A stretch of 64,000 bases of DNA from Clostridiales bacterium (GCA_004553545.1 SFLD01000005.1:38805-102804); one strand, 5' to 3'. Shown: positions 8,641-16,588, counted from the first letter of the stretch. Program-made: numbers and translations. Notes: generated by a model not told the origin, from the sequence alone.

Positions 8641-9660
8641 TTACCCCTCCGGGAAGGTGACGGTCCGGAGCTCCGGGAAGAGGCGGCGGGCTTCCGATTC
8701 CACGGCGGCTCTGTCGGCGGCGGAAAGGGGGGCGAAGGCCGTGACCGCCAGGGAGCGGCCCGTCCGCTTCCAGACGGCGGCGATCCGCCCCCGGAGAAGG
8801 ACGGAGGAGAGGAGCATCCCGCCGGGGCGGTAGACCCTGGTCCGGTACGATTCCGGCAGCAGGGGGTCCTCCCGCTTGTCATAGCCCAGGAGCAGCGGGT
8901 CAAAGCCCGCCAGGAGCAGGACCTCCGGGACGGCGCCCGGGGACTGGGGAGCATCCAGGGAGAAAACGGCCTCGCCCCGCCAGGTCTCCTCCCGCAGGGG
9001 GAGGTCCGGGAGCAGGGGCGTCAGCGCCCGCTGGGAAGCACCGAAGAAGTGGGCGGCGTCCCGGAGACGGGCGGGGCCGTAGTGGGCGAAGTAGCGGCGC
9101 AGCAGCTCCCGCCGGGCGGTATCCCGCTCCAGGGGGATGAAATCCGGGCAGCGGCGGAAGACCTTGCCGTCCTGGGTGGCGTGGCAGATCTTCCCGGCCT
9201 CGCAGAGGGCCCGGGGCAGGCCGCCCCAGGCATTGAAGAGGTGGTCTTCTTCCTCCGGCGTCATGCCGGCGGCGCGGCAGCCGGCCTTCAGCTCCTCCCG
9301 GAGAGCGGGACCGGCCGAGAGCCTGTCCAATACGCAGTCCGCGAAATAAGCCTTCCGGACCTCGCTGATCACCTCGTCCCCCGCCAGGGTGTCGCAGGGA
9401 CGGAGGAAGGGCGTCCGGCCCGCGTGGAGGAAGAGGGGCAGGTCCCGCTCCGGGAAGAGGTGCAGCGTGCCCCGGAGGGTCCAGCTCTTCACAAGGCCCT
9501 CCGTCTCCCCTGTCCCGCCCCGGAGGCGCAGGGCGTGGAGGGCCTGGGGGTAGAACTGGCTCTGGATGCCGCAGAGGTCCCCGGCGGCGGTGAGGGTGTC
9601 TGTAGGCGCTGTGAGATGCTGGCCCGCGAGGCGGCGGGCGATGAGTTCCCGGTCGGTCAT
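8641..9660 (-). CDS. Winged-helix DNA-binding domain protein (AlkZ/HTH_42 superfamily)
   Basis: A 339-residue protein of the PF06224 superfamily, which includes AlkZ and YcaQ DNA glycosylases that release bulky alkylated or crosslinked bases. It shows the N-terminal tract GDLCGIQSQFYPQALHALRLR; the QSQ resembles the catalytic Q-x-Q of AlkZ-like members, although the middle residue is usually hydrophobic. WTLRGTLHLFP follows near residue 75 and is also typical. A frame extends to 9681, but ATG 9658-9660 has AAGGAGGGGAGACC directly upstream. It is divergent from the MarR gene. Glycosylase activity is inferred from family only. Confidence 0.75.
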   Translation of the reverse strand: MTDRELIARRLAGQHLTAPTDTLTAAGDLCGIQSQFYPQALHALRLRGGTGETEGLVKSWTLRGTLHLFPERDLPLFLHAGRTPFLRPCDTLAGDEVISEVRKAYFADCVLDRLSAGPALREELKAGCRAAGMTPEEEDHLFNAWGGLPRALCEAGKICHATQDGKVFRRCPDFIPLERDTARRELLRRYFAHYGPARLRDAAHFFGASQRALTPLLPDLPLREETWRGEAVFSLDAPQSPGAVPEVLLLAGFDPLLLGYDKREDPLLPESYRTRVYRPGGMLLSSVLLRGRIAAVWKRTGRSLAVTAFAPLSAADRAAVESEARRLFPELRTVTFPEG

Positions 9661-9728
9661 GGTCTCCCCTCCTTGTCCCACTCAGGATACCACGAAGGAG
9701 GCGGCGGGGCAAGGGCGGAAAACGGGGC

Positions 9729-9757
9729 TTGACAGGCCGGTCCCATTCTGTTAGGAT
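9729..9757 (+). promoter_or_regulatory. Promoter of the marR-like operon
   Basis: TTGACA at 9729-9734, 17-base spacer, TAGGAT at 9752-9757. The -10 lies inside the left arm of the large palindrome at 9746-9782, so repressor binding would block polymerase directly. Confidence 0.75.
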
Positions 9758-9782
9758 ACGAACTGTTCGCATCCTAACAGAA
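9746..9782. promoter_or_regulatory. 37-bp palindromic operator, probable MarR autoregulatory site
   Basis: Arms 9746-9763 and 9765-9782 pair at 17 of 18 positions around a central T (only 9758/9770 mismatch). The core half-site reads TTAGGATRCGAAC. It overlaps the -10 box and ends 15 bases before the MarR start codon. This is the expected place and symmetry for a dimeric winged-helix repressor. Confidence 0.8.
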
Positions 9783-9797
9783 AGAGAGAAACCTTCC

Positions 9798-10220
9798 ATG
9801 GAACAGAGCTTACACTACCTGCTGATGGCGGACCACAGTCTGCTGCGCAAGCGGTTTTTCGCGGAGATCCAGCCCCTGGGTCTCACGCCGGGCCAGCCCA
9901 AGGTGCTGGAGTACCTGCAAGCCCACGACGGGGCCATGCAGAAGGACATCGCCCGGGGCTGCTGCATCGAGCCCGCCACCCTCTCCCCCCTGCTGACGGG
10001 GATGGAGCGGCGGGGGCTCCTCCGCCGGGACACGGATGGGGAGAGCCGCCGGAGCGTCCGCGTCTTCCTCACGGAGGAGGGCAAGGCCCTCTGCGGCGCC
10101 ATCCGCGAGGCCTTCGCTGCGGTGGAGGCCAGGGCCCTGGCTTCCCTCAGCCCGGAGGAGGCCGAGGCCCTGCGCTCCGGCCTTGCCAAGATCCTGGCGG
10201 AACTGGAGTGTGAAGTATGA
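9798..10220 (+). CDS. MarR-family transcriptional regulator
   Basis: A 140-residue dimeric winged-helix regulator. The recognition helix region DIARGCCIEPATLSPLLTGMERRGLLRR (about residues 51-78) and the wing DTDGESRRSVRVFLTEEGKAL are clear. The frame is open further upstream, but ATG 9798-9800 gives the normal family length and follows the operator. It overlaps the downstream membrane-protein gene by 4 bases (ATGA), so the two are co-translated. MarR proteins are usually released from DNA by phenolic, metal or redox signals; the ligand here is unknown, and the membrane protein is the likely target. Confidence 0.9.
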   Translation: MEQSLHYLLMADHSLLRKRFFAEIQPLGLTPGQPKVLEYLQAHDGAMQKDIARGCCIEPATLSPLLTGMERRGLLRRDTDGESRRSVRVFLTEEGKALCGAIREAFAAVEARALASLSPEEAEALRSGLAKILAELECEV

Positions 10221-10918
10221 GCCGCAAGGAATGGACCCGGCGCTTCCTCCTCTTCCTCCTGAGCCTCTTCTTCACCGCCATGGGCGTGGCGCTGACGAAG
10301 CACGGTTCCCTGGGGGTCTCCCCCATCTCCTCCGTGGGCAATGTCATGAGCTGCCGCTTCCCGGCGCTGTCTCTGGGGAACTGGCTCATCCTCTGGAACT
10401 GCCTTCTGATTCTGGGGCAGATGCTGCTCCTGGGACGGCGGTTCCGGCTCTTTCAGCTGCTGCAGCTGCCCCTCTCCTTCCTTTTCGGCTGGTTCACGGA
10501 CTTTGGGCTCTGGTGCGTGGCGGCCCTGCCGGCGGAGCGCTACGTTCTGCGGCTCCTCTGGGTCTTCTGCGGCATCGCGGTGCTGGCTTTCGGGGTCTCT
10601 CTGGCGGTGATCGCCGATGTCATCATGAACTCCGGCGAGGCCTTCGTAAAGGCAGTGACGGACCGCTTCGGCGGGAACTTCGGCAGCGTGAAGGTGGGCT
10701 TCGACGTTGCCTGCGTGCTGCTCTCCGTGGGGTTGAGCCTGCTGCTCTTTGAGGGGGAGATCGTGGGGACACAGGAGGGGACCATCCTCACCGCCCTGCT
10801 GACGGGCTTTGCCGTGAAGTGGTTCGTGGCCCGGCTGGAGGGGCCGCTGAACGCCATTCTTCGAGGCGAGAGCGCCACTCTACGGAAGGAAACCATTTAC
10901 CGAACGATACGAAAATGA
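10217..10918 (+). CDS. YitT/YczE-like integral membrane protein (DUF6198 type)
   Basis: A 233-residue protein with about five or six membrane helices (FLLFLLSLFFTAMGVALT; LILWNCLLILGQMLLLG; LLWVFCGIAVLAFGVSLAVIA; FDVACVLLSVGLSLLLF; TILTALLTGFAVKWF). The pattern MGVALTKHGSLGVSPISSVGNVMS near residues 20-45 is characteristic of the YczE/YyaS/YitT group, whose transport role is not established. It is co-expressed with the MarR gene behind the palindromic operator, which suggests an inducible transport or efflux function (inference). Confidence 0.75.
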   Translation: MSRKEWTRRFLLFLLSLFFTAMGVALTKHGSLGVSPISSVGNVMSCRFPALSLGNWLILWNCLLILGQMLLLGRRFRLFQLLQLPLSFLFGWFTDFGLWCVAALPAERYVLRLLWVFCGIAVLAFGVSLAVIADVIMNSGEAFVKAVTDRFGGNFGSVKVGFDVACVLLSVGLSLLLFEGEIVGTQEGTILTALLTGFAVKWFVARLEGPLNAILRGESATLRKETIYRTIRK

Positions 10919-10953
10919 GAGGACCGGGCTATCAGCCCGGTCCTCTCATTTTC
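10911..10953. terminator. Bidirectional terminator holding the stop codons of two convergent genes
   Basis: A perfect 20-bp inverted repeat (10911-10930 / 10934-10953) with a 3-base loop. A-rich ends give T-runs both ways. The stop of the plus-strand membrane gene (10916-10918) and the stop of the minus-strand ymxH-like gene (10946-10948) both lie inside the arms. Confidence 0.85.
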
Positions 10954-11230
10954 GCCACCAGCCCCGGCGCTCCGGGGGCGGAGGCGGCGGGGGGAAGGCT
11001 TTGTCGATGAGGATGATGTCATCCCCGATGCGCTGGATGCACTCCCAGGGGAGGTAGTACTCCTCTCCCCTGCCGAAAAGCCCGAAGAAACGGCAGGGGC
11101 CGAAGACGATCAGCGCCGTCACCTGCCCCTCCGGCACCCGGACCTCCACATCCCCCACGAAGCCCAGGCGGCAGCCATCCCGGATGTTGATGACCTCCCT
11201 GCGCCGCAGCTCCACCATCCTGCACTGCAT
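10946..11230 (-). CDS. YlmC/YmxH-family sporulation PRC-barrel protein
   Basis: A 94-residue protein with the YlmC/YmxH pattern MVELRRREVINIRDGCRLGFVGDVEV, then TALIVFGPCRFFGLFGRGEEYYLPWECIQRIGDDIILID. The fold is a PRC-like beta barrel, and the family is linked to sporulation by phylogeny and by linkage to sigG or sigE. ATG 11228-11230 follows GGGGTGA. The tail is odd: seven consecutive prolines then ERRGWWRK, absent from the compact family core. It is divergent from sigG, an arrangement that supports sporulation-phase expression. Confidence 0.8.
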   Translation of the reverse strand: MQCRMVELRRREVINIRDGCRLGFVGDVEVRVPEGQVTALIVFGPCRFFGLFGRGEEYYLPWECIQRIGDDIILIDKAFPPPPPPPERRGWWRK

Positions 11231-11364
11231 GCCCTCACCCCCGCTAGAGCCTATGCCGGGACGGGAATGTCCTATCCCGGCGGATTTCCGACAAAAGCTC
11301 CCAGTATAGGGAGACCGCACCGGGGCCATACTGGGGACAAAGCGAGGGAAGGCAGGTGGCAGCG

Positions 11365-12157
11365 ATGCAGGGAAAGGTGGAGATCTGCGGCGTCAACACC
11401 GCGAAGCTGAAGGTCCTGAAGGGCGAGGAGACCATGGCGCTCCTGCGCCGCAGCAAGGCGGGCGACCAGGACGCCCGGCGGCAGCTCATCGAGGGGAACC
11501 TCCGGCTGGTACTCTCGGTGATCCAGAAGTTCGTGGGCCGGGGCGAGAATGCCGACGACCTCTTCCAGGTGGGCTGCATCGGGCTCATCAAGGCCATCGA
11601 CAACTTTGACATCACCCAGCCCGTGCGCTTTTCCACCTATGGGGTCCCCATGATCGTGGGCGAGATCCGCCGCTACCTCCGGGACAACAGCGCCATCCGG
11701 GTCTCCCGCTCCATGCGGGACACCGCCTACCGGGTGCTGCAGGCCCGGGAGAAGTGGATGGCGGAGAACCAGCGGGAGCCCACCGTGGAGCAGATCGCCA
11801 AGGTCCTGGACATCCCCCGGGAGGAGGTGGTCTTCGCCATGGACGCCATCGTGGACCCGGTGTCCCTTTACGAGCCCATCTATGACAGCGGCGGCGATGC
11901 CATCTGCGTCATGGACCAGGTCAGCGACCGCCGGAATACCGACGAGAAATGGATCGAGCACATCGCCCTAAAGGAGGCCCTGGACCGGCTGGACCAGCGG
12001 GAGCAGCGGATCCTGGCCCTGCGCTTCTGCGAGGGCAAGACCCAGATGGAGGTCTCCGCCGAGGTGGGCATCTCCCAGGCCCAGGTCTCCCGGCTGGAGA
12101 AGAACGCCATCCACGCCATGCGCCGGAGCTTTCAGGACAAAGGACAAAGCAACGTGA
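11365..12157 (+). CDS. sigG: RNA polymerase sigma-G, with a frameshifting 7-bp duplication at the C-terminus
   Basis: Late forespore sigma factor. The N-terminal SigG signature KVEICGVNTAKLKVLKGEE, region 2 (DDLFQVGCIGLIKAIDNFD; RFSTYGVPMIVGEIRRYLRD) and region 4 (VSAEVGISQAQVSRLEKNAIHAM) are intact. At 12135-12148 the unit GGACAAA occurs twice in tandem. With one copy the gene would read ...RRSFQDKAT and stop at TGA 12155-12157, giving 261 residues, close to the 260 of Bacillus SigG. As it stands the frame shifts, misses that stop, runs through the terminator and stays open to 13155, antisense to the permease gene. ATG 11365-11367 (AGGTGG upstream) is preferred over GTG 11356. Either a real mutation or an assembly error. 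Confidence 0.85.
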
Positions 12158-12160
12158 GAG

Positions 12161-12188
12161 AAGCCCCCTTCCGGAAGGAAGGGGGCTT
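12161..12188. terminator. Terminator between convergent sigG and FtsX permease genes
   Basis: A 12-bp perfect stem (12161-12172 / 12177-12188) with a GGAA loop. It starts four bases after the inferred native sigG stop and can serve the minus-strand permease as well. Confidence 0.75.
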
Positions 12189-12192
12189 TCCC

Positions 12193-13932
12193 TTATCCCT
12201 TCCCCTGCAGCTGCCCCAGAAGGGCGCGTCCTGCCTGGCGGCGGAGGGAAAGGACAGTACCCAGCAGCAAAAAGAGGATCAGAGCGCCTGCCGCCAGGGA
12301 TACGGCAGCCACGGGGAAGTCCACCGCCAGCGGCTGCTCCGCCGCAATGCCCTGCAGCGTCCGAGCCGCCCGGTCCATGCCGTGAGCGCAGGCGGCGCCG
12401 CTGCCCAGCAGGATGCCGAGGGTCCCCAGCGTCACAGGGGGCGCTGCGGCGGCGAAGACCGCCGGTCCAGCCGGGCAGCCAAGGCTCCGCAGGACGGCCA
12501 GCTCCCGGCGGCGGGAGCGGCGGTAGAGAACGCTCACCAGGGTCATGACCAGCAGGGCAAGACCTCCGAAGAGGACCACCGCCAGCAGGGCGGACTGCCG
12601 CAGGGGACCGGCGGCCGCGGCGAAGTTGTTCCAGCCGTTCTCCTCCCAGCTGAGTTCCCAGCCCTGGGCGCGGAAGAGCGCGCCATAGTCCCGGAGAAAG
12701 CCGTCCCGCTCCTCCATGGACCGCAGCACCACCGTCGTCCAGCTGTTGTTGAGGAAGTCCAGCCGGTCGTATGTCTCCGGCACGGTGCTCTCCGGCAGAT
12801 AGATCTCGCCGCGCCAGCCCTCCCCCGCCCTGGCCTGGCTCAGGTTATGGACGATACCCACCACGGTGAGCTCCAGCCGGGTGGAGGGGAGCTGGGAAAG
12901 GGGTGCCCCCTCCAGGTCCGGGCGGATGGCGCTGCCGGGATACCGAAGGTCCCAGACCCGCAGGGAGAGCCGGTCGCCCACCGCCAGCCCCGCCGAAGCG
13001 GCCAGTTCCGTCCGGATGACGCAGACGGGCGCTGCCTCCGCATCGTCCAGGGCGGTGAGATAGCGGCCCTCCACCAGGGCAAAGCGGTCATTCAGGCCCG
13101 CCATGGCGCTCATGTCCCGGGTGGTGAAGAACACCGAGGAGCGGATGTTCGTTGAGAGCAGTTCCCGCTCCTCCCCCACGCCCTTGAGCTCCGAGAGCGC
13201 GTCATCCGCCGAGCCTTCCCCGAGGGGGCAAAACCAGACCCCGGACTCTCCCAGGGGCAGGAGCCGGAGGAAATAGCTCCGGGAACCCACGGTGTAGCAG
13301 GTGTGAAAGAGGACCGTCTCCCCGGTCTGCGCCTGGGCGGCGATGGCTTCCAGCTCCGCACGGTCGCTGCTGTAGCAGAAAACGCTCAGGCTCCCGGCGG
13401 TCACGGGCGCGGCGGCCGGCAGTCCCGTCAGGATCTCCGCCTTGCGGACGGTGACCGTCAGCTGGTAGGAAAAGCTCTGGGCAGTGCCGGAGCTCCAGTT
13501 TCCCGCAGGGTCCTGCTCCAGGAAGAACAGGTCCTCATAATTTCCCTCCCGGATCTCGGCGGAGCTGCAGGTCCCCTGCAGGTAGCAGGCAGCAATGCTG
13601 GGGTCAAAGCACTCGTAGGCACTGTCCGCCGTGAAGTGGTCGTCCATGGTATAGGTCCCGTAGCGGCGGACATCCAGAAGGGCCACCCGCGCATCCCCTT
13701 CGATTGCCTGGACACAGGCGGTCACATCGTGCTGGTCCGGGTCCCCGGAGAGGGAGCGGAAGCTGCCGATGGCCCGGTAGTATCCCTCCAGCTCCTTCAC
13801 GGCGTCGGAGAGGACCGCCGCCTGCAGCACCTCCGTCAAAAAGGCGAAGGCCGCGCCGGCGCAGAGCAGCAGGAGCCCCAGGGTCTGCACCGGCCGCCGG
13901 ATGGCGGCTTTCCAAAAGATCGTTTTCGGCAT
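12193..13932 (-). CDS. FtsX/MacB-type ABC transporter permease (second of a pair)
   Basis: About 579 residues. One N-terminal membrane helix (TLGLLLLCAGAAFAFLTEVLQAAVL), then a large extracellular domain of about 400 residues, then the FtsX domain with three helices (LLAVVLFGGLALLVMTLVSVLY; PPVTLGTLGILLGSGAACAHG; VSLAAGALILFLLLGTVLSL). The family cytoplasmic motif RRRELAVLRSLGCP is present. ATG 13930-13932 is chosen because GAGGAGGGAGACC precedes it. Such permeases need an ATPase subunit, and none is encoded nearby. It lies downstream of permease A in the ECF-sigma operon, so it may act in lipoprotein or peptide export or in signalling (inference). Confidence 0.75.
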   Translation of the reverse strand: MPKTIFWKAAIRRPVQTLGLLLLCAGAAFAFLTEVLQAAVLSDAVKELEGYYRAIGSFRSLSGDPDQHDVTACVQAIEGDARVALLDVRRYGTYTMDDHFTADSAYECFDPSIAACYLQGTCSSAEIREGNYEDLFFLEQDPAGNWSSGTAQSFSYQLTVTVRKAEILTGLPAAAPVTAGSLSVFCYSSDRAELEAIAAQAQTGETVLFHTCYTVGSRSYFLRLLPLGESGVWFCPLGEGSADDALSELKGVGEERELLSTNIRSSVFFTTRDMSAMAGLNDRFALVEGRYLTALDDAEAAPVCVIRTELAASAGLAVGDRLSLRVWDLRYPGSAIRPDLEGAPLSQLPSTRLELTVVGIVHNLSQARAGEGWRGEIYLPESTVPETYDRLDFLNNSWTTVVLRSMEERDGFLRDYGALFRAQGWELSWEENGWNNFAAAAGPLRQSALLAVVLFGGLALLVMTLVSVLYRRSRRRELAVLRSLGCPAGPAVFAAAAPPVTLGTLGILLGSGAACAHGMDRAARTLQGIAAEQPLAVDFPVAAVSLAAGALILFLLLGTVLSLRRQAGRALLGQLQGKG

Positions 13933-13943
13933 GGTCTCCCTCC

Positions 13944-15058
13944 TCATTCCCCGCACCGGACAGCACCTGCCACTGCCAGATCCGGGCAGCCGCCAGCCCC
14001 AGAAGGAGGCCCAGCAGCGCCGGGATCAGCACCTCTCCCACGGCCAGCACCCCGGCGCGGCGCCGTGCCAGGCCCAGCAGGCGCAGGATGGCCAGCTCTC
14101 CCTGGCTCTGCAGGGTCAGCATGGCGGCAACTCCCGCCGCAAGGCCCGCCGAGAGCGCCAGCGCCGTGGGATAGAGCACCCGCAGCAGCGTCACGTTCCG
14201 CTCCAGGGGCTCCACCGCCTGGGTGAGCTCCGTATCCCGCAGGAGAAGGAAGAGCTCCGCCGGACCGGAGAGGGTCCGGGTCAGGGTCTCCGCCTCCGCC
14301 CGGAAGGCCGGGAGATCCCGGTTCCGGGCAGGGTCCACGGCGAAGGCGTAGACGCAGTAGGCCCAGCTCTCCCCCGCTGCACGCAGCGCCTCCGTCAGAG
14401 GCTCCGCCGGGAGGAGCAGCTGAACATCCCCGGAGAGGACGCCTGCCACCGGCACCATGAGGCAGCAGTCCCCGAAGCGCAGGGCGATGCGCTCCCCTAA
14501 CCGGAGCCCCAGTGTCTCCAGAACATCGGCGGAGACCGCCGCCCGAAGCTCCCGAGCGCCTGTGAGGAAGTCCTCTCCCTCCGGGGTACGCAGCGTGAGG
14601 CTGCCGCTCTGGAGCTCCGGGCAGTCCTCCATCCGCCAGACGGCCCGGTAGATGAGGTCCGTGACCGTCCTCCCCTCCTCTGCCGGGAGGGTGACCTTCC
14701 CCGCCGGAAGTTTTCCTGTCAGGGCCGGGATGCTGTCCCCCGCGTCGGCTGACCCGCCGAGGACCTTCGTCAGCGAGGAGAAAAGCCCCCGCTCTTCCAG
14801 CTGCCGTCCCAGCTCCGCCGGGACGATGCCGCTGCCGTGGAGATACCCTGTGTCCGACTGCAGCAGCTCGCCGGTGACCTGAACGGTCTGGTAAAGGCGG
14901 TCGATATGGTCCAGATTTTCCCGGATACTCTGCCTGAGGTAGCCGCATCCCAGCAGCAGCGCCGCCGACAGCAGCGCGGTGAGAAGGCTCCTCCCTGCCT
15001 GCCGGGTGCCGTGCAGCCACAGCCAGCGGCGCTCCCAGCGCCGGATCTCACGTTCCAT
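13944..15058 (-). CDS. FtsX-type ABC transporter permease A, frameshifted near its end
   Basis: About 371 residues if restored. An N-terminal helix (LLTALLSAALLLGCGYL) is followed by an extracytoplasmic region and an FtsX domain (LLRVLYPTALALSAGLAAGVAAMLTLQSQGELAILRLLGLA; EVLIPALLGLLLGLAAARIW). After VLSGAG the observed frame misses a stop and continues to 13604 as a shadow of permease B. One extra G in the four-G run at 13949-13952 would end the protein at TGA 13944-13946, 11 bases before the permease B start. The start ATG 15056-15058 is preceded by AGGAAGGAG. A terminator-like hairpin lies just upstream. Confidence 0.7.
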
Positions 15059-15082
15059 GGCATCTCCTTCCTGCGGGCGCAG

Positions 15083-15129
15083 AAAAGCCCCGCCTCTCCG
15101 TTCTGTCTCTTTCAACGGAGAAGCGGGGC
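15083..15129 (-). terminator. Intra-operon terminator or attenuator before the permease genes
   Basis: A stem of about 15 bp (arms roughly 15086-15102 and 15113-15129, one bulge) followed on the minus strand by TTTT, 25 bases before the permease A start. It would limit how much of the sigma/DUF4367 transcript reaches the permeases. Confidence 0.65.
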
Positions 15130-15178
15130 CAAATCGGACACCGGATCTGAAATTTTTCAAAAAACTTTTCCGGCTGCC

Positions 15179-15898
15179 TCAGCGCTCCAGCACAACGCCC
15201 CGGGCCACGGCGAGGATCTCCTCTCCGGAGAGGTAGCCCGTGAGGCAGAGGACCAGGCCGCCGTCCTCCGCCTGCCAGACAAGGCTCGTGGGGCGGCTGC
15301 CATCGGGGCAGAGGTAGAGCTCGCCGCTCTCCTCCCCCACGCTGACCGTGCGGACCTGGTAGCTCTCGTCATAGTCCAGGCTCAGGGACCAATCCGCACG
15401 GTTGATCTCGCAGGAGAAGAAGGCATCCCGCCCGTCCTCCGCCGTCAGCGCGGCAGTGAAGCGGTGATGGTCGGCCTCCGGGAATCCGTTGTCCCCCAGC
15501 CGGTATCCCTCCGGCAGCCAGGTGAAGCGGCAGGACGGTGCCGTCTCCGGCAAGACATCCTCCGCCCGGTGGCCGGAGATGAGATAGACGGCGTTCTCCA
15601 GGCTCTCCCGGACCCAGGCCAGGAAGCCCGCCCGGGCCTGCTGGTCCGATGCCAGCCAGACGCCGCCGCCCAGCAGCAGCGCCAGCAGCACACAGGCCGC
15701 CCGCCGGAGGCGCTCCCGCCGCTTCTGCCGGAGACGCTGCCGCCGGAGGAGAGGGGCCATCGCTTTCTCAAAGTCCTGAGAGAAGCTGTGGGCGCAGTCT
15801 CCCGGTGCCGGCAGGTCTGCCAGAAGGGCGTCCGTCACCTCTCCGGCCGCCCGGTGCAGCTCCTCTTCTGTAAAGGGAAATCCCCTTTCAGGTGCCAT
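15179..15898 (-). CDS. DUF4367-type membrane protein, probable anti-sigma partner
   Basis: A 239-residue single-pass protein: about 65 cytoplasmic residues, a basic stop (RLRQKRRERLRR), one helix (AACVLLALLLGGGVWLA, residues about 67-83) and an extracytoplasmic domain with FTWLPEGYRLGDNG and YTLGEE-like strands (VWQAEDGGLVLCLTGYLSGEEILAVARGV) characteristic of DUF4367. Its start overlaps the ECF sigma stop by 11 bases. The topology and coupling fit an anti-sigma factor that senses the envelope, but no zinc-binding anti-sigma motif (HxxxCxxC) is visible, so that role is inferred from context. Confidence 0.7.
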   Translation of the reverse strand: MAPERGFPFTEEELHRAAGEVTDALLADLPAPGDCAHSFSQDFEKAMAPLLRRQRLRQKRRERLRRAACVLLALLLGGGVWLASDQQARAGFLAWVRESLENAVYLISGHRAEDVLPETAPSCRFTWLPEGYRLGDNGFPEADHHRFTAALTAEDGRDAFFSCEINRADWSLSLDYDESYQVRTVSVGEESGELYLCPDGSRPTSLVWQAEDGGLVLCLTGYLSGEEILAVARGVVLER

Positions 15899-16412
15899 CT
15901 GCGCTCACCTCCTCCAGCTTTCCCTTCAGGGCCTGCTTGGCCCGCCACAAGAGCTTCCCGGCGGATGCCTCCGTCATGCCGAAGAGCCCCGCCAGCTCCC
16001 GGGTCGTGTATCCCATCTGGAAGCGCAGCAGCAGCGCCTGACGGTACCGGGCCGGGAGGGCTGCCATAGCCCGGGCCAGGTCGCTGCCGCCGGGCAGTGG
16101 GATCTCCGGCCCCGGCAGAGCCTCCAGCTCCGCTTCCGATGCCAGGCGTTTCCGGGCGCGGAGCTGGTCGACGGCCTTGCTCTCCGCAATGATAACGACG
16201 TAGGCCCGGGTTTTCGGACAGTCGATGGATGAGATCTTCTCAAAATGCTCCAGGATCGCAAGGAACGCCTGGTGGACGGCGTCCTCCGCGTCGCTCTCGT
16301 TCCGGAGGAGCAGCATGGCCCGGTGGAACATCAGCCCCCGGTAGCGCTCATAGAGGGCCTGAAAGCGGTCCCGCTCCGCTTCCGTCTCCAAGGCCGCAAG
16401 ATAGACCAGCAC
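15888..16412 (-). CDS. ECF-type RNA polymerase sigma factor
   Basis: A 174-residue group-4 sigma factor with region 2 (LYERYRGLMFHRAMLLLRNESDAEDAVHQAFLAILEHFEKI) and region 4 (ALPARYRQALLLRFQMGYTTRELAGLFGMTEASAGKLLWRAKQAL). The frame is open to 16547, but GTG 16410-16412 is chosen because GGAGG lies 7 bases upstream and VLVYLAALETEAERDRF is the usual start of this subfamily. It is followed by the overlapping DUF4367 gene and then two permeases; sigma, putative anti-sigma and transporter form a stress-response-like unit. Autoregulation could not be tested by eye. Confidence 0.85.
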   Translation of the reverse strand: MLVYLAALETEAERDRFQALYERYRGLMFHRAMLLLRNESDAEDAVHQAFLAILEHFEKISSIDCPKTRAYVVIIAESKAVDQLRARKRLASEAELEALPGPEIPLPGGSDLARAMAALPARYRQALLLRFQMGYTTRELAGLFGMTEASAGKLLWRAKQALKGKLEEVSADGT

Positions 16413-16466
16413 CGCGCTCCCTCCCCTCGTGTTTTCCTGCATTGTACCCTGCCCGGAAGGAGAAAG

Positions 16467-16494
16467 CAAGCCCCCTTCCCTGAGAAAGGGGGCC
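16467..16494 (-). terminator. Hairpin in the leader of the ECF sigma gene
   Basis: A GC-rich inverted repeat with arms near 16469-16478 and 16485-16494 followed by TTGCTTTC on the minus strand. It lies 55 bases before the sigma start and could be a second terminator for the upstream gene or an attenuator. Confidence 0.45.
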
Positions 16495-16504
16495 TGTTTC
16501 CGCG

Positions 16505-16541
16505 AAAAAGAAGGACGCTGAGGAGACCTCAGCGTCCTTCT
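16505..16541 (-). terminator. Terminator of the SLH subtilase gene
   Basis: A perfect 16-bp inverted repeat (arms 16507-16522 and 16526-16541) followed on the minus strand by TTTTT, 48 bases after the SLH subtilase stop codon. Confidence 0.9.
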
Positions 16542-16588
16542 TCTCAAATGGAGTTTTTACCGGAAACCTTCCGGCCTCAGGTGCCGTC

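Noticed and set aside
9758..9770. GAAC-T-GTTC in the centre of the MarR palindrome as a LexA box
   Set aside because: The spacer is one base rather than four, so it does not fit the SOS core.
12158..13155. C-terminal 330-codon extension of sigG as a real protein domain
   Set aside because: Begins inside the terminator and is antisense to the FtsX permease; low-complexity and not domain-like.
13604..13943. C-terminal 110-residue extension of permease A
   Set aside because: Shadow frame of permease B, Arg/Gly/Pro-rich; explained by a one-base loss.
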